DNA from: Petrolisthes cinctipes
Taxonomy: Eukaryota; Arthropoda; Malacostraca; Decapoda; Porcellanidae
Length of the DNA: 64,000 nt
Reading direction: 5' to 3'
Assembly (NCBI GenBank): GCA_033782935.1
Contig: JAWQEG010001432.1
Coordinates: forward strand, 680,403-744,402
The translations under genes and the position numbers were made by a program. Shown in pieces: positions 11,801 through 26,900 of the stretch. Positions within the stretch are counted from its first letter, which is position 1; each line of letters opens with the position of its first letter. The notes beneath the pieces were generated by a model. It saw nothing but the letters and a program-made list of their open reading frames with translations, had not been told where the DNA came from and ran no database searches.

Positions 11801-14800
11801 GGTGTGTGGATGTCATTACAGTGCATGGACAGAAAATATCAACTGTCATTCATGGGGTGGTGAGTGTGTGGGTGTTATTACAATTCTTAGACTGAAAATA
11901 TCAACTGTCATTCATGGGGTGGTGAGTGTGTGTGTTATTACAATTCTTGGAATGTAAATATCAACCATCATTCATTGGTTGGTCGGTGTGTGGGTGTCAT
12001 TACAGTGCACAGACTGTAAATATTAACAGTCATTCATAAGGTGGTGGGTGTGTGGATGTCATTACATTGCATGGACTGAAAATATCAGCTGTCATTCATG
12101 GGGTGGTGGGTGTGTGGGTGTCATTACATTGCTTGGACTGTAAATATCAACCGTGATTTATGGGGTGGTGGGTGTGTGGGTGTCATTACAATGCTTGGAC
12201 TGTAAATATCAACCATAATTAATGGGGTAGTGGGTGTGGGGGTGTCATTACAGTGCTGGGATTGTAAATATCATCAGTCATTCATGTGGTGGTGGATGTG
12301 TGGGTGTCATTATAGTGCTGGAACTGTAAATATCAACAGTCATTCATGGGGTGATGGGTGTGTGGGTGTCATTACAGTGCTTGGACTGTAAATATCAACA
12401 GTCTGTCATGGGGTGGTGAGTGTGTGGGTGTCATTACAGTGCTTAGACTGTAAACATTAACAGTCATTTATTGGGTGGTGGGAGTGTGGGTGTCATTACA
12501 GAGCTTGGACTGTAAATATCAACAGTCATTCATGGGGTGGTTGGTGTGTAGGTGTCATTACAGTGCTTGGACTGTAAATATCAAAAGTCATTCATGGGGT
12601 TGTGGGTGTTTGTGTGTCTATGCAAAGCTTGGACTGTAAATATCAACAGTCAATCATGGGGTGGTGGGTGTGTGGGTGTCATTACAGAGCTTGGACTGTA
12701 AATATCAACAGTCATTCATGGGGTGGTGGGTGTGTAGGTGTCATTACAGTGCTCAGACTGTAATTATTAACAGTCATTCATGGGGTGGTGGGTGTGTGGG
12801 TGTCATTACAGTGCTTGGACTGTAAATATCAACCGTGATTTATGGGGTGGTGGGTGTGTGGGTGTCATTACTTTGCTTGGACTGTAAATATCAACCATAA
12901 TTATTGGGGTGGTGTGTGTGGGGATGTCATTACAGTGCTAAGACTGTAAATATTAACAGTCATTCATTGGGTGGTGGTTGTGTGGCTGTCATTACAGTGC
13001 TTGGACTGTAAATATCAACAGTCATTCATGGGGTGGTTGGTGTGTAGGTGTCATTACAGTGCTTGGACTGTAAATATCAAAAGTCATTATTGTGGTAGTG
13101 GGTGTGTGGGTGTCATTACAGTGCTTAGACTGTAAATATCAACAGTCATTTATAGGGTGGTGGGTGTGTGGCTGTCTTTACAGTGCTTGGACTGTAAATA
13201 TCAACATTCAATCATGGGGTCGTGGGTGTGTGGCTGTCATTACAGTGCTTAGACTTAAAATATCAACAGTCATTCATGGAGTGTTGGGTATGTGAGTGTC
13301 ATTACAGTGCTCGGACTGTAAATATTAACTGTCATTTATGGTGTGGTGAGTGTTTAGGTGTCATACAGTGTTTAGACTGTAAATATCAAAAGTAATTCTT
13401 GGGGTGGTAAGTGTGTGGGTGTCATTACAGAGCATAGACTGTAAATATCAACAGTCATTTATGGGGTGGTGGGTGTGTGGGTGTCATTACAGTGATTTGA
13501 CTTTAAATATCAACAGTCATTTATGGGGTGGTGGGTGTGTGGCTGTCATTACAAGGCTTGGACTGTAAATATCAACAGTCATTCATGGGGTGGTGGGTGT
13601 GTGGGTGTCATTACAGTGTTTTGATTGTAAATATAAACAGTCATTTATAAGGTGGTGGGTGTCATTAGAGTGCGTGGACTGTAAATATCAACAGTCATTT
13701 ATGGGGTGGTGGATGTGTGGCTCTCATTATAGTGCTTGGACTGTAAATATCAACAGTCAGTCATTGGGTGGTGGGTATGTGGGTGTCATTACAGTGCTTG
13801 GACTGTAAATATCAACAGTCATTCATGGGGTGGTGGGTGCGTGGGTGTCATTACAGTGTTTTGATTGTAAATATAAACAGTCATTTATAAGGTGGTGGGT
13901 GTCATTAGAGTGCTTGGACTGTAAATATCAACAGTCAATCATGGGGTGGTGGGGGTGAGGGTGTCATTACAGTGCTTAGACTGTAAATATCAACCATCAT
14001 TCATGGGGTGGTGGGTGTGTGGGTGTCATTATAGTGCTTGGACTGTAAATATCAACAGTCATTCATGGAGTGGTTGGTGTGTAGGTGTCATTACAGTGCT
14101 TGGATTATAAATATCAACCATAATCATGGGGTGGTGGGTGTGGGGCGTCATTACAGTGCTTTGACTGTAAATATCAACAGTCATTAATTGGGTGGTGGAG
14201 GTGTAAGTGTCATTACAGTGCTTGGACATTAAATATCAACAGTCAATCATGGGGTGGTCGGTGTGTGGGTGTCATTACAGTGATTGGACTGTAAATGTCA
14301 ACAGTCATTCATGGGGTGGTGCATGTGTTGGTGTCATTACAGTGCTTAGACTGTTAATATCAACAGTCATTCATGGGGTGGTGAGTGTGTGGGTTTCAAT
14401 ACAGTTCTTGGACTATAAATATAAACCATCATTCATTAGGTGGTGGGTGTGTGGGTGTCATTACAGTGCTTTGGCTATAAATATCAACTGTCATTTATGG
14501 GGTTGTTGGTGTGTGGGTGTCATTACACTTCTTGGACTGTATATATCAACAGTGATGCATAGGTTGGTGTGTGTGTGAGTGTCATAACAGAGCTTGGACT
14601 GTAAATATCATCATTAATTCATGGGGTTGTGGGTGTGTAGGTGTCATTACAGTGCTTAGACTGTAAATATCAACAGTCATTTATGGGGTGGTGGGTGTGT
14701 GGTTGTCATTACAGTGTTTTGATTGTATATATCAACAGTCATTTATAAGGTGCTGGGTGTCATTAGAGTGCTTGGACTGTAAATATCAACAGTCATTCAT

Positions 14801-16350
14801 GGAGTGGTGGGTGTATTGGTGTCATTACAGTGCTTGGAGTGTAAATATCAACCATAATTCATGAGGTGGTTGGTGTGGGGTGTCATTACAGTTCTTGGAC
14901 TGTAAATATAAACAATCATTCATTAGGTGGTGGGTTTGTGGGTGTCATTACAGAGCACAGACTGTAAATATTAAGAGTCATTCATGGGGTTGTGGGTGTG
15001 TGGGTGTCATTACAGTTCTTTGACTGTAAATATCAACTGTCATTCATAGGGTGGTGGGTGTGTGAATGTCATTACAAAGCTTGGACTGTAAATATCAACA
15101 GTCATTCATTAGGTTTTATGTGTGTAGGTGTCATTACAGTGCTTGGACTGTAAATATCAAAAGTCATTCTTTGGTGGTGGGTGTGTGGGTGTCATTACAG
15201 TGCTTGGACTGTAAATATCAACAGTCATTAATTGGGTGGTGGTGGTGTAAGTGTCATTACAGAGCTTGGACTGTAAATATCAACAGTCAATCATGGGGTG
15301 GTCGGTGTGTGGGTGTCATTACAGTGCTCAGACTGTAAATCATCAGTAATTCATGGGGTGTGGGTGTGTAAGTGTCATTACAGTGCTTGTACTGTAAATA
15401 TCAACCACAATTCATGGGGTGGTGGGTGTGGGGTGTCATTACAGTTCTTGGACTGTAAATATAAACCATCATTAATTAGGTGGTGGGTTTGTGGGTGTCA
15501 TTACAGTGCTCAGACTGTAAATATTAACAGTCATTCATGGGGTTGTGGGTGTGTGGGTGTCATTACAGTTCTTTGACTGTAAATATCAACTGTCAGTCAT
15601 AGGGTGTTGGGTGTGTGATTGTCATTATAGAGCTTGGACTGTAAATATCAACAGTCATTCATGGAGTGGTAGTTGTGTGGGTGTCATTACAGGGCTTGGA
15701 CTGTAAATATCAACACTCATTAATTGGGTTGTGGGTGTGTGTGTGACATTACAGTGCATGGACTGTAAATATTAACAGTCATTCATGGGGTAGTGGGTGT
15801 GTGGATGTCATTACAGTGCTCGGACTGAAAATATCAACCGTTATTTATGGGGTGGTGGGTGTGTGGGTGTTATTACAGTTGTTGGACTGTAAATATCTAC
15901 CGTCATTCATAGGGTGGTGGGTGTGTGATTTTCATTATAGAGCTTTTACTGTAAATATCAACAGTCATTCATGGAGTGGTCGATGTGTGGGTGTCATTAC
16001 AGTGCTTGGACTGTAAATATCAAAAGTCATTAATTGGGTGGTGGAGGTGTAAGTGTCATTACAGTGCTTAGACAGTCAATATCAACAGTCATTCATGGGG
16101 TGGTGAGTGTGTGGGTGTCAATACAGTTCTTGGACTATACATATAAACCATCATTCATAAGGTGGTGGGTGTGTGGGTGTCATTACAGTGCTTGGGCTAT
16201 AAATATCAACTGTCATTTATAGGGTTGTTGGTGTGTGGGTGTCATTACAGTTTTTGGACTGTATATATCAACAGTCATACATAGGTAGGTGGGTGTGTGA
16301 ATGTCATTACAGAGCTTGGACTGTAAATATCATCAGTAATTCATGGGGTT

Positions 16351-16925
16351 GTGGGTGTGTAGGTGTCATTACAGTGCTTGGACTGTAAATATCAAAAGTC
16401 ATTCTTGGGGTGGTGGGTGTGTAGGTGTCATTACAGTGCTTAGACTGTAAATATCAACAGTCATTTATAGTGTGGTGGGTGTGTGGCTGTCATTATAGTG
16501 CTTGGACTGTAAATATCAACAGTCAATCATGGAGTGGTGGGTAGGTGGGTGTCATTACAGTGCTTGGACTGTAAATATCAACCGTCATTCATGGGGTGGT
16601 GGTTGTGTGGTTGTCATTACAGTGTTTTGATTGTATATATCAACAGTCATTTATAAGGTGCTGTGTGTCATTAGACTGCTTATACTGTAAATATCAACAG
16701 TCATTTATGGAGTGGTGGGTGTGTTGGTGTCATTACAGTGCTTGGAGTGTAAATATCAACCATAATTCATGGGGTGGTGGGTGTGGGGTGTCATTACAGT
16801 TCATGGACTGTAAATATAAACCATCATTCATTAGGTGGTGGGATTGAGGGTGTCATTACCTTGCTCAGACTGCAAATATTAACAGTCATTCATGGGGTTG
16901 TGGGTGTGTGGGTGTCATTACAGTG
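16351..16925. repeat. Satellite B duplicated segment b (copy at 20818-21392)
   Basis: Offset 4467 bp over about 575 bp, almost without differences. Both copies include the unusual 'cattagactgcttatactg' and 'ggattgagggtgtcattacc' monomers. The stretch following the left copy (about 16935-17200) reappears at about 21710-21975 with offset 4776, so the duplication was larger and later interrupted by added or lost monomers. Confidence 0.75.
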
Positions 16926-19900
16926 CTTGGACTGTAAATATCAACAGTCATTCATTGGGTGGTGGGTGTGTGGGTGTCATTACAGTGTTTTGATTGTAAA
17001 TATCAACAGTCATTAATATGGTGGTGGGTGTCATTCGAATGCTTGGACTGTAAATATCAACAGTCATTCATGAAGTGGTGGGTGTGTTGGTGTCATTACA
17101 GTGCTTGGACTATAAATATCAACAATAATCATGGGGTGGTGGGTGTGGGGCGTCATTACAGTGCTTTGACTGTAAATATCAACAGTCATTCATGGGGTTG
17201 TGGGAGTGAGGGTGTCATTACAGTGCTTAGACTGTAAATATCAACAATCATTCATGGGGTGGTCGGTGTGTGGGTGTCATTATAGTGCTTGGAGAGTAAA
17301 TATAAACAGTCATTAATGGGGTGGTGGGTGTGTGGCTGTCATTACATTGCTTGGACTGTAAATATCAAGTCATTCAAGGGGTGGTGGGTGTCTGTGTGTC
17401 ATTAGTGCTTGGACTCTGAATATCAACAGTCATTAATGGGGTGGTGGGTTGCATTACAGTGCTTAGACCCTAATATCAACAGTCATTCATGGGGTGATGA
17501 GTGTGTGGGTGTCATTACAGTTCTTGGACTGTAGATATCAACAGTTATTCATGGGGATGTTGGTGTTTGGGTGTCTATGCAGTGCTTGGACTGTAAATAT
17601 CAACAGTTAATCATATGGTGGTGGGTGTGTGGGTGTCATTAGAGTGCTTGGAGTTTAAATATTAACAGTCATTTATGGTGTAGTGGGTGTGTGGATGTTA
17701 TTACAGTGCTTAGACTGAAAATATCAACAGTCATTCATGGGGTGGTGGGTGTGTGATTGTCATTACAGTGCTTGGACTATAAATATCAACCGTCATTCTT
17801 GGGGTGGTGGGTGTGTGGGTGTCATTACAGTTCTTTGACAGTAAATATCAACTGTCATTCATAGGGTGGTGGGTGTGTGAGTGTCATTACAAAGCTTGGA
17901 CTGTAAATATCAACAGTCATTTATGGGGTTGTATGTGTGTAGGTGTCATTACAGTGCTTGGACTGTAAATATCAAAAGACATTCTTGGGGTGGTGGGTGT
18001 ATGGGTGTCATTACAGTGCTTAGACTGTAAGTATCAACAGTCATTTATGGGGTGGTGGGTGTCATTACAGTGCTTTGACTGTAAATATCAACAGTCATTA
18101 ATTGGGTGGTGGAGGTGTAAGTGTCATTACAGTGCTTGAACTGTAAATATCAACAGTCAATCATGGGGTGGTCGGTGTGTGGGTGTCATTACAGTGCTTG
18201 GACTGTAAACGTCAACAGTCATTCATAGGTTGGTGCATGTGTTGGTGTCATGACAGTGCTTAGACTGTAAATATCAACAGTCATTCATGGGGTGGTGAGT
18301 GTGTGGGTGTCATTACATTTCTTGGACTATAAATATCAACCATCATTCATTAGGTGGTTGGTTTGTGGGTGTCATTACAGTGCTCAGACTGTAAATATTA
18401 ACAGTCATTTATGGGGTGGTGGGTGTGTGGATGTCATTACAGGGCTTAGACTCAAAATATCAACAGTCATTTATGTGGTGGGGGATGTGTGGGTGTCATT
18501 ACAGTGCTTGCAATATAAATATCAACTGTCATTTATGGGATTGTGGGTGTCATTGCAGTTCTTGGACAGTAAATATCAACAGTCATACATAGGGTGGTGG
18601 GTGTGTGAGTGTCATTACAGAGCTTGGACTGTAAATATCATCAGTAATTTATGGGGTTTTGGGTGTGTAGGTGTCATTACAGTGCTTGGACTGTAAATAT
18701 CAAAAGTCATTCTTGGGGTGGTGGGTGTGTGGGTGTCATTACAGTGCTTAGACTTTAAGTATCAACAGTCATTTATGGGGTGGTGGGTGTGTGGGTGTCA
18801 TTACAGTGCTTGGACTGTAAATATCAACAGTCATTAATTGGGTGGTGGAGGTGTAAGTGTCATTACAGTGCTTGAACTGTAAATATCAACAGTCAATCAT
18901 GGGGTGGTCTGTGTGTGGGTGTCATTACATTGCTTGGACTGTAAACGTCAACAGTCATTCATGGGGTGGTGCATGTGTTTGTGTCATTACAGTGCTTGGA
19001 CTGTAAATATCAACAGTCATTCATGGGGTGGTGCATGTGTTTGTGTCATTACAGTGCTTGGACTGTAAATATCAACAGTCATTCATGGGGTGGTGCACGT
19101 GTTGGTGTCTTGACAGTGCTTAGACTGTAAATATCAACAGTCATTCATGGGGTGGTGAGTGTGTGGGTGTCATTACAGTTCTTGGACTATAAATATCAAC
19201 CATCATTCATTAGGTGGTTGATTTGTGGGTGTCATTACAATGCTCAGACTGTAAATATTAACAGTCATTTATGGGGTGGTGGGTGTGTGGATGTCATTAC
19301 AGGGCTTAGATTCAAAATATCAACAGTCATTTATGGGGTAGTGGATGTGTGGGTGTCATTACAGTGCTTGCAATATAAATATCAACTGTCATTTATGGGG
19401 TTGTGGGTGTCATTGCAGTTCTTGGACTGTAAATATCAACAGTCATACATAGTGTGGTGGGTGTGTGAGTGTCATTACAGAGTTTGGACTGTAAATATCA
19501 TCAGTAATTCATGGGGTTTTGGGTATGTAGGTGTCATTACAGTGCTTGGACTGTAAATATCAAAAGTCATTCTTGGGGTGGTGGTTGTGTGGGTGTCATT
19601 AGAGTTCTTAGACTGTAAATATCAACAGTCATTTATGGGGTGGTGGGTGTGTGGCTGTCATTATAGTGCTTGGACTGTAAATATCAACAGTCAATCATGG
19701 AGTGGTGGGTATGTGGGTGTCATTACAGTGCTTGGACTGTAAATATCAAAAGTCATTCTTGGGGTGGTGGGTGTGTGGGTGTCATTAGAGTGCTTGGACT
19801 GTAAATATCAACAGTCATTCATGGAGTGGTGGGTGTGTTGGTGTCATTACAGTGCTTGGACTGTAAATATCAACCATAATTCATAAGGTGGTGGGTGTGG

Positions 19901-21979
19901 GGTGTCATTACAGTTCTTGGACTGTAAATATAAACCATCATTCATTAGGTGGTGGGTTTGTGGGTGTCATTACAGTGCTCAGACTGTAAATATCAACAGT
20001 CATTCATGAGGTTGTATGTGTGTAGGTGTCATTACAGTGCTTGGACTGTAAATATCAAAAGTCATTCTTTTGTGGTGGGTGTGTGGGTGTCATTACAGTG
20101 CTTAGACTGTAAGTATCAACAGTCATTTATGGGGTGGTGGGTGTGTGGCTGTCATTATAGTGCTTGGACTGTAAATATCAATAGTTAATCATGGGGTGGT
20201 GGGTGTGTGGGTGTCATTAGACTGCTTGGACTGTAAATATTAACAGTCATGAATGGTGTGGTGGGTGTGTGGATGTCATTATAGTGCTCGGACTGAAAAT
20301 ATCAACCGTTATTTATGGGGTGGTGGGTGTGTGGGTGTTATTACAGTGGTTGGACTGTAAATATCAACTTTCATTCAAAGGGTGGTGGTTGTGTGAGTGT
20401 CATTATAGAGCTTGGACTGTAAATATCAACAGTCATTCATGGAGTTGTGGTTGTGTGGGTGTCATTACAGTGCTTGGACTGTAAACATCAACAGTCATTA
20501 ATTGGGTGGTGGAGGTGTTACTGTCATTACAGAGCTTGGATTGTAAATATCAACAGTCAATCATGAGGTGGTCGGTGTGTAGGTGTCAATACAGTGCTCA
20601 GACAGGAAATATCATCAGTAATTTATGGGGTTGTGGGTGTGTAGGTGTCATTACAGTGCTTGGACTGTAAATATCAACCATTATTCATGGGGTGGTGGGT
20701 GTGGGGTGTCATTACAGTTCTTGGACTGTAAATATAAACCATCATTAATTAGGTGGTGGGTTTGTAGGTGTCATTACAGTGCTCAGACTGTAAATATTAA
20801 CAGTCATTCATGGGGTTGTGGGTGTGTAGGTGTCATTACAGTGCTTGGACTGTAAATATCAAAAGTCATTCTTGGGGTGGTGGGTGTGTGGGTGTCATTA
20901 CAGTGCTTAGACTGTAAATATCAACAGTCATTTATAGGGTGGTGGGTGTGTGGCTGTCATTATAGTGCTTGGACTGTAAATATCAACAGTCAATCATGGA
21001 GTGGTGGGTAGGTGGGTGTCATTACAGTGCTTGGACTGTAAATATCAACCGTCATTCATGGGGTGGTGGTTGTGTGGTTGTCATTACAGTGTTTTGATTG
21101 TATATATCAACAGTCATTTATAAGGTGCTGTGTGTCATTAGACTGCTTATACTGTAAATATCAACAGTCATTTATGGAGTGGTGGGTGTGTTGGTGTCAT
21201 TACAGTGCTTGGAGTGTAAATATCAACCATAATTCATGGGGTGGTGGGTGTGGGGTGTCATTACAGTTCATGGACTGTAAATATAAACCATCATTCATTA
21301 GGTGGTGGGATTGAGGGTGTCATTACCTTGCTCAGACTGCAAATATTAACAGTCATTCATGGGGTTGTGGGTGTGTGGGTGTCATTACAGTTCTTTGACT
21401 GTAAATATCATCTGTCATTCATAGGGTGGTAGGTGTGTGAGTGTCATTACAATGCTTGGACTGTAAATATCAACAGTCATTCATGAGGTTGTATGTGTGT
21501 AGGTGTCATTACAATGCATGGACTGTAAATATCAAAAGTCATTCTTTGGTGGTGGGTGTGTGGCTGTCATTACAGTGCTTAGACTGTATGTATCAACAGT
21601 CATTTATGGGGTGGTGGGTGTGTGGCTGTCATTATAGTGCTTGGACTGTAAATATCAACAGTCAATCATGGGGTGGTGGGTATGTGGGTGTCATTACAGT
21701 GCTTGGACTGTAAATATCAACAGTCATTCATTGGGTGGTGGGTGTGTGGGTGTCATTACAGTGTTTTGATTGTAAATATCAACAGTCATTAATATGGTGG
21801 TGGGTGTCATTCGAATGCTTGGACTGTAAATATCAACAGTCATTCATGAAGTGGTGGGTGTGTTGGTGTCATTACAGTGCTTGGACTATAAATATCAACC
21901 ATAATCATGGGGTGGTGGGTGTGGGGCGTCATTACAGTGCTTTGACTGTAAATATCAACAGTCATTCATAGGGTGTTGG

Positions 21980-23942
21980 GTGTGTGAGTGTCATTACAGT
22001 GCTTGGACTGTAAATATCAACAGTCAATAATTGGGTGGTGGAGGTGTAAGTGTCATTACAGTGCTTGGACTGTAAATATCAACAGTCAATCATGGGGTGG
22101 TCGGTGTGTGGGTGTCATTACAGTGCTTGGACTGTAAATGTCAACAGTCATTCATGGGGTGGTGCATGTGTTGGTGTCATGACAGTGCTTAGACTGTAAA
22201 TATCAACAGTCATTCATGGGGTGGTGAGTGTGTGGGTGTCATTACAGTTCTTGAACTATAAATATCAACCATCATTCATTAGGTGGTGGGTTTGTGGGTG
22301 TCATTACAGTGCTCAGACTGTAAATATTAACAGTCATTTATCTGGTGGTGGGTGTGTGGATGTCATTACAGGGCTTAGACTCAAAATATTAACAGTCATT
22401 TATGGGGTGGTGGATGTATAGGTGTCATTACATTGCTTGCAATATAAATATCAACTGTCATTTATGGGGTTGTGGGTGTGTGGGTGTCATTACAGTTCTT
22501 GGACTTTAAATATCAACAGTCATACATAGGGTGGTGGGTGTGTGAGTGTCATTACAGAGCTTGGACTGTAAATATCATCAGTAATTCATGGGGTTGTGGG
22601 TGTGTATGTGTCATTACAGTGCTTGGACTGTACATATCAAAAGTCATTCTTGGGGTGGTGGGTTGGTGGGTGTCATTAGAGTGCTATGACTGTAAATATC
22701 AACAGTCATTTATGGGGTGGTGGGTGTGTGGCTGTCATTATAGTGCTTGGACTGTAAATATCAATAGTCAATCTTGGAGTGGTGGGTATGTGGGTGTCAT
22801 TACAGTGCTTGGACTGTAAATATCAACCGTCATTAATGGGGTGGTGGTTGTGTGGTTGTCATTACAATGTTTTGATTGTAAATTTCAACTGTCATTTATA
22901 AGGTGGTGGGTGTCATTAGAGTGCTTGGACTGTAAATATCAACAGTCATTCATGGAGTGGTGGGTGTGTTGGTGTCATTACAGTGCTCAGACTGTAAATA
23001 TTAACAGTCATTCATGGGGTTGTGGGTGTGTGGGTGTCATTACAGTTCTTTGACTGTAAATATCATCTGTCATTCATAGGGTGGTGGGTGTGTGAGTGTC
23101 ATTACAAAGCTTGGACTGTAAATATCAACAGTCATTCATGAGGTTGTATGTGTGTAGGTGTCATTACAGTGCTTGGACTGTAAATATCAAAAGTTAATCA
23201 TGGGGTGGTGGGTGTGTGGGTGTCATTAGACTGCTTGGACTGTAAATATTAACATTCATTTATGGGGTGGTCGGTGTATGGGTGTCATTACAGTGCTTGG
23301 ACTGTAAATATCAACAGTCATTAATTGGGTGGTGGAGGTGTAAGTGTCATTACAGTGCTTGGACTGAAAATATCAACAGTCAATCATGGGGTGGTCGGTG
23401 TGTGGGTGTCATTACAGTGCTTGGACTGTAAATGTCAACAGTCATTCATGGGGTGGTGCATTTGTTGGTGTCATGACAGTGCTTAGACTGTAAATATCAA
23501 CAATCATTCATGTGGTGGTGAGTGTGTGGGTGTCATTACAGTTCTTGGACTATAAATATCAACCATCATTCATTAGGTGGTGGGTTTGTGGGTGTCATTA
23601 CAGTGCTCAGACTGTAAATATTAACAGTCATTATATGGGTGGTGGAGGTGTAAGTGTCATTACAGTGCTTGGACTGTAAATATCAACCATAATTCATGGG
23701 GTGGTTGGTGTAGGGTGTCATTACAGTTCTTGGACTGTAAATATAAACCATCTTTCATTAGGTGGTGGGTTTGTGGGTGTCATTACAGTGCTCAGACTGT
23801 AAATATTAACAGTCATTCATGGGGTTGTGGGTGTGTGGGTGTCATTACAGTTCTTTGACTGTAAATATCATCTGTCATTCATAGGGTGGTGGGTGTGTGA
23901 GTGTCATTACAAAGCTTGGACAGTAAATATCAACAGTCATTC
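21980..23942. repeat. Satellite B duplicated segment c, about 1.9 kb (copy at 26890-28738)
   Basis: The monomer variants run in the same order in both places. The offset is 4910 bp up to about 22820/27730 and 4796 bp after about 22985/27780, so one copy lost or gained about two monomers in between. Part of it (23041 to about 23635) occurs a third time at about 29812-30406, offset 6771. Confidence 0.7.
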
Positions 23943-26900
23943 ATGAGGTTGTATGTGTGTAGGTGTCATTACAATGCATGGACTGTAAATATCAAAAGTC
24001 ATTCTTTGGTGGTGGGTGTGTGGGTGTCATTACAGTGCTTAGACTGTATGTATCAACAGTCATTTATGGGGTGGTGGGTGTGTGGCTGTCATTATAGTGC
24101 TTGGACTGTAAATATCAACAGTTAATCATGGGGTGGTGGGTGTGTGGGTGTCATTAGACTGCTTGGACTGTAAATATTAACAGTCATGAATGGTGTGGTG
24201 GGTGTGTGGATGTCATTACAGTGCTTGGACTATAAATATCAACCGTCATTTATGGGGTTGTGGGTGTGTGGGTGTCATTACAGTTCTTTGACTGTAAATA
24301 TCAACTGTCATTCATAGGGTGGTGGGTGTGTGAGTGTCATTACAAAGCTTGGACTGTAAATATCAACAGTCATTCATGACGTTGTATGTGTGTAGGTGTC
24401 ATTACAGTGCTTGGACTGTAATTATCAAAAGTCATTCTTTGGTGGTGGGTGTGTGGGTGTCATTACAGTGCTTAAACTTAAAGTCTCAACAGTCATTTAT
24501 GGATTGGTGGGTGTGTGGCTGTCATTATAGTGCTTGGACTGTAAATATCAACAGTCATTAATGGGGTGGTGGGTGTGTGGGTGTCATTACATTGCTTGGA
24601 CTGTAAATATCATGTCATTCAAGGGGTGGTGGGTGTCTGTGTGTCATTAGTGCTTGGACTGTGAATATCAACAGTCATTCATGGGGTGGTGGGTGGCATT
24701 ACAGTGCTTAGACTCTAATATCAACAGTCATTAATGGGGTGATGGGTGTGTGGGTGTCATTACAGTTCTTGGACTGTATATATCAACAGTTATTCATTGG
24801 GATGTGGGTGTTTGGGTGTCTATGCAGTGCTTGGACTGTAAATATCAACAGTTAATCATATGGTGGTGGGTGTGTGGCTATCATTAGACTGCTTGGAGTG
24901 TAAATATTAACAGTCATTTATGGTGTAGTGGGTGTGTGGATGTCGTTACAGTGCTTAGACTGAAAATATCAACAGTGATTCATGGGGTGGTGGGTATGTG
25001 AGTGTCATTACAAAGCTTGGAGTGTAAATATCAACAGTCATTTATGGGGTTGTATGTGTGTAAGTGTCATTACAGTGCTTGGACTGTAAATATCAAAAGT
25101 CATTCTTGGGGTAGTGAGTGTGTGGGTGTCATTACAGTGCTTGGACTGTAATATCAACCGTTAATTATGGGGTGGTGGGTGTGTGGGTGTTATTACAGTG
25201 GTTGGACTGTAAATATCAACCGTCATTCATGGGGTGGTGGGTGTGTGAGTGTCATTATAGAGCTTGAACTGTAAATATCAACAGTCATTCATGGAGTCGT
25301 CGGTGTGTGGGTGTCATTACAGTGCTTGGACTGTAAATATTAACAGTCATTTATGGGGTGGTGGGTGTGTGGATGTCATTACAGGGCTTAGACTGAAAAT
25401 ATCAACAGTCATTTATGGGGTGGTGGGTGTGTGGGTGTCATTACAATGCTTGGACTATAAATATCAACTGTCAGTTATGGGGTTGTGGGTGTGTGGGTGT
25501 CATTACAGTTCTTGGACTGTATATATCAACAGTCATACATAGGGTGGAGGGTGTGTGAGTGTCATTACAAAGCTTGGACTGTAAATATCAACAGTCATTC
25601 ATGACATTGTATGTGTGTAGGTGTCATTACAGTGCTTGGACTGTAAATATCAAAAGTCATTCTTTGGTGGTGGGTGTGTGGGTGTCATTACAGTGCTTAA
25701 ACTTTAAGTCTCAACAGTCATTTATGGAGTGGTGGGTGTGTGGCTGTCATTATAGTGTTTGGACTGTAAATATCAACAGTCAATCATGGGGTGGTGGGTA
25801 TGTGGGTGTCATTACATGCTTGGACTGTAAATATCAACAGTCATTCATTGGGTGGTGGGTGTGTGGGTGTCATTACAGTGTTTTGATTGTAAATATCAAC
25901 AGTCGTTAATAAGGTGGTGGGTGTCATTAGAATGCTTTTACTGTAAATATCAACAGTCATTCATGGAGTGGTGGGTGTGTTAGTGTCATTACAGTGCTTG
26001 GACTATAAATATCAACCATAATCATGGGGTGGTGGGTGTGGGGCGTCATTACAGTGCTTTGACTGTAAATATCAACAGTCATTCATGGGGTGGTGGGGGT
26101 GAGGGTGTTATTACAGTGCTTAGACTGTAAATATCAACAATCATTCATGGGGTGGTGGGTATGTGGGTGTTATGATAGTGCTTGGACTGTAAATATCAAC
26201 AGTCATTAATGGATTGGTGGGTGTGTGGGTGTCATTACATTGTTTGGACTGTAAATATGAAGTCATTCAAGGGGTGGTGGGTGTCTGTGTGTCATTAGTG
26301 TTTGGACTGTAAATATCAACAGTCATTCATGGGGTGGTGGGTGGCATTACAGTGCTTAGACTCTAATATCAACAGTCATTAATGGGGTGATGGGTGTGTG
26401 GGTGTCATTACAGTTCTTGGACTGTAGATATCAACAGTTATTCATGGGGATGTGGGTGTTTGGGTGTCTATGCAGTGCTTGGACTGTAAATATCAACAGT
26501 CAATCATGGGGTGGTGGGTATGTGGGTGTCATTACAGTGCTTGGACTGTAAATATCAACAGTCATTCATTGGGTGGTGGGTGTGTGGATGTCATTACAGG
26601 GCTTAGACTGAAAATATCAACAGTCATTTATGGGGTGGTGGGTGTGTGGGTGTCATTACAGTGCTTGGACTATAAATATCAACTGTCATTTATGGGGTGG
26701 TGGGTGTGAGGGTGTCATTACAGTTCTTTGACTGTATATATCAACAGTCATTCAAAGGGTGTTGGGTGTGTGAGTGTCATTACAAAGCTTGGACTGTAAA
26801 TATCAACAGTCATTCATGGGGTTGTATGTGTGTAGGTGTCATTACAGTGCTTAGACTGTAAATATCAAAAGTCATTCTTGGGGTGGTGGGTGTGTGGGTG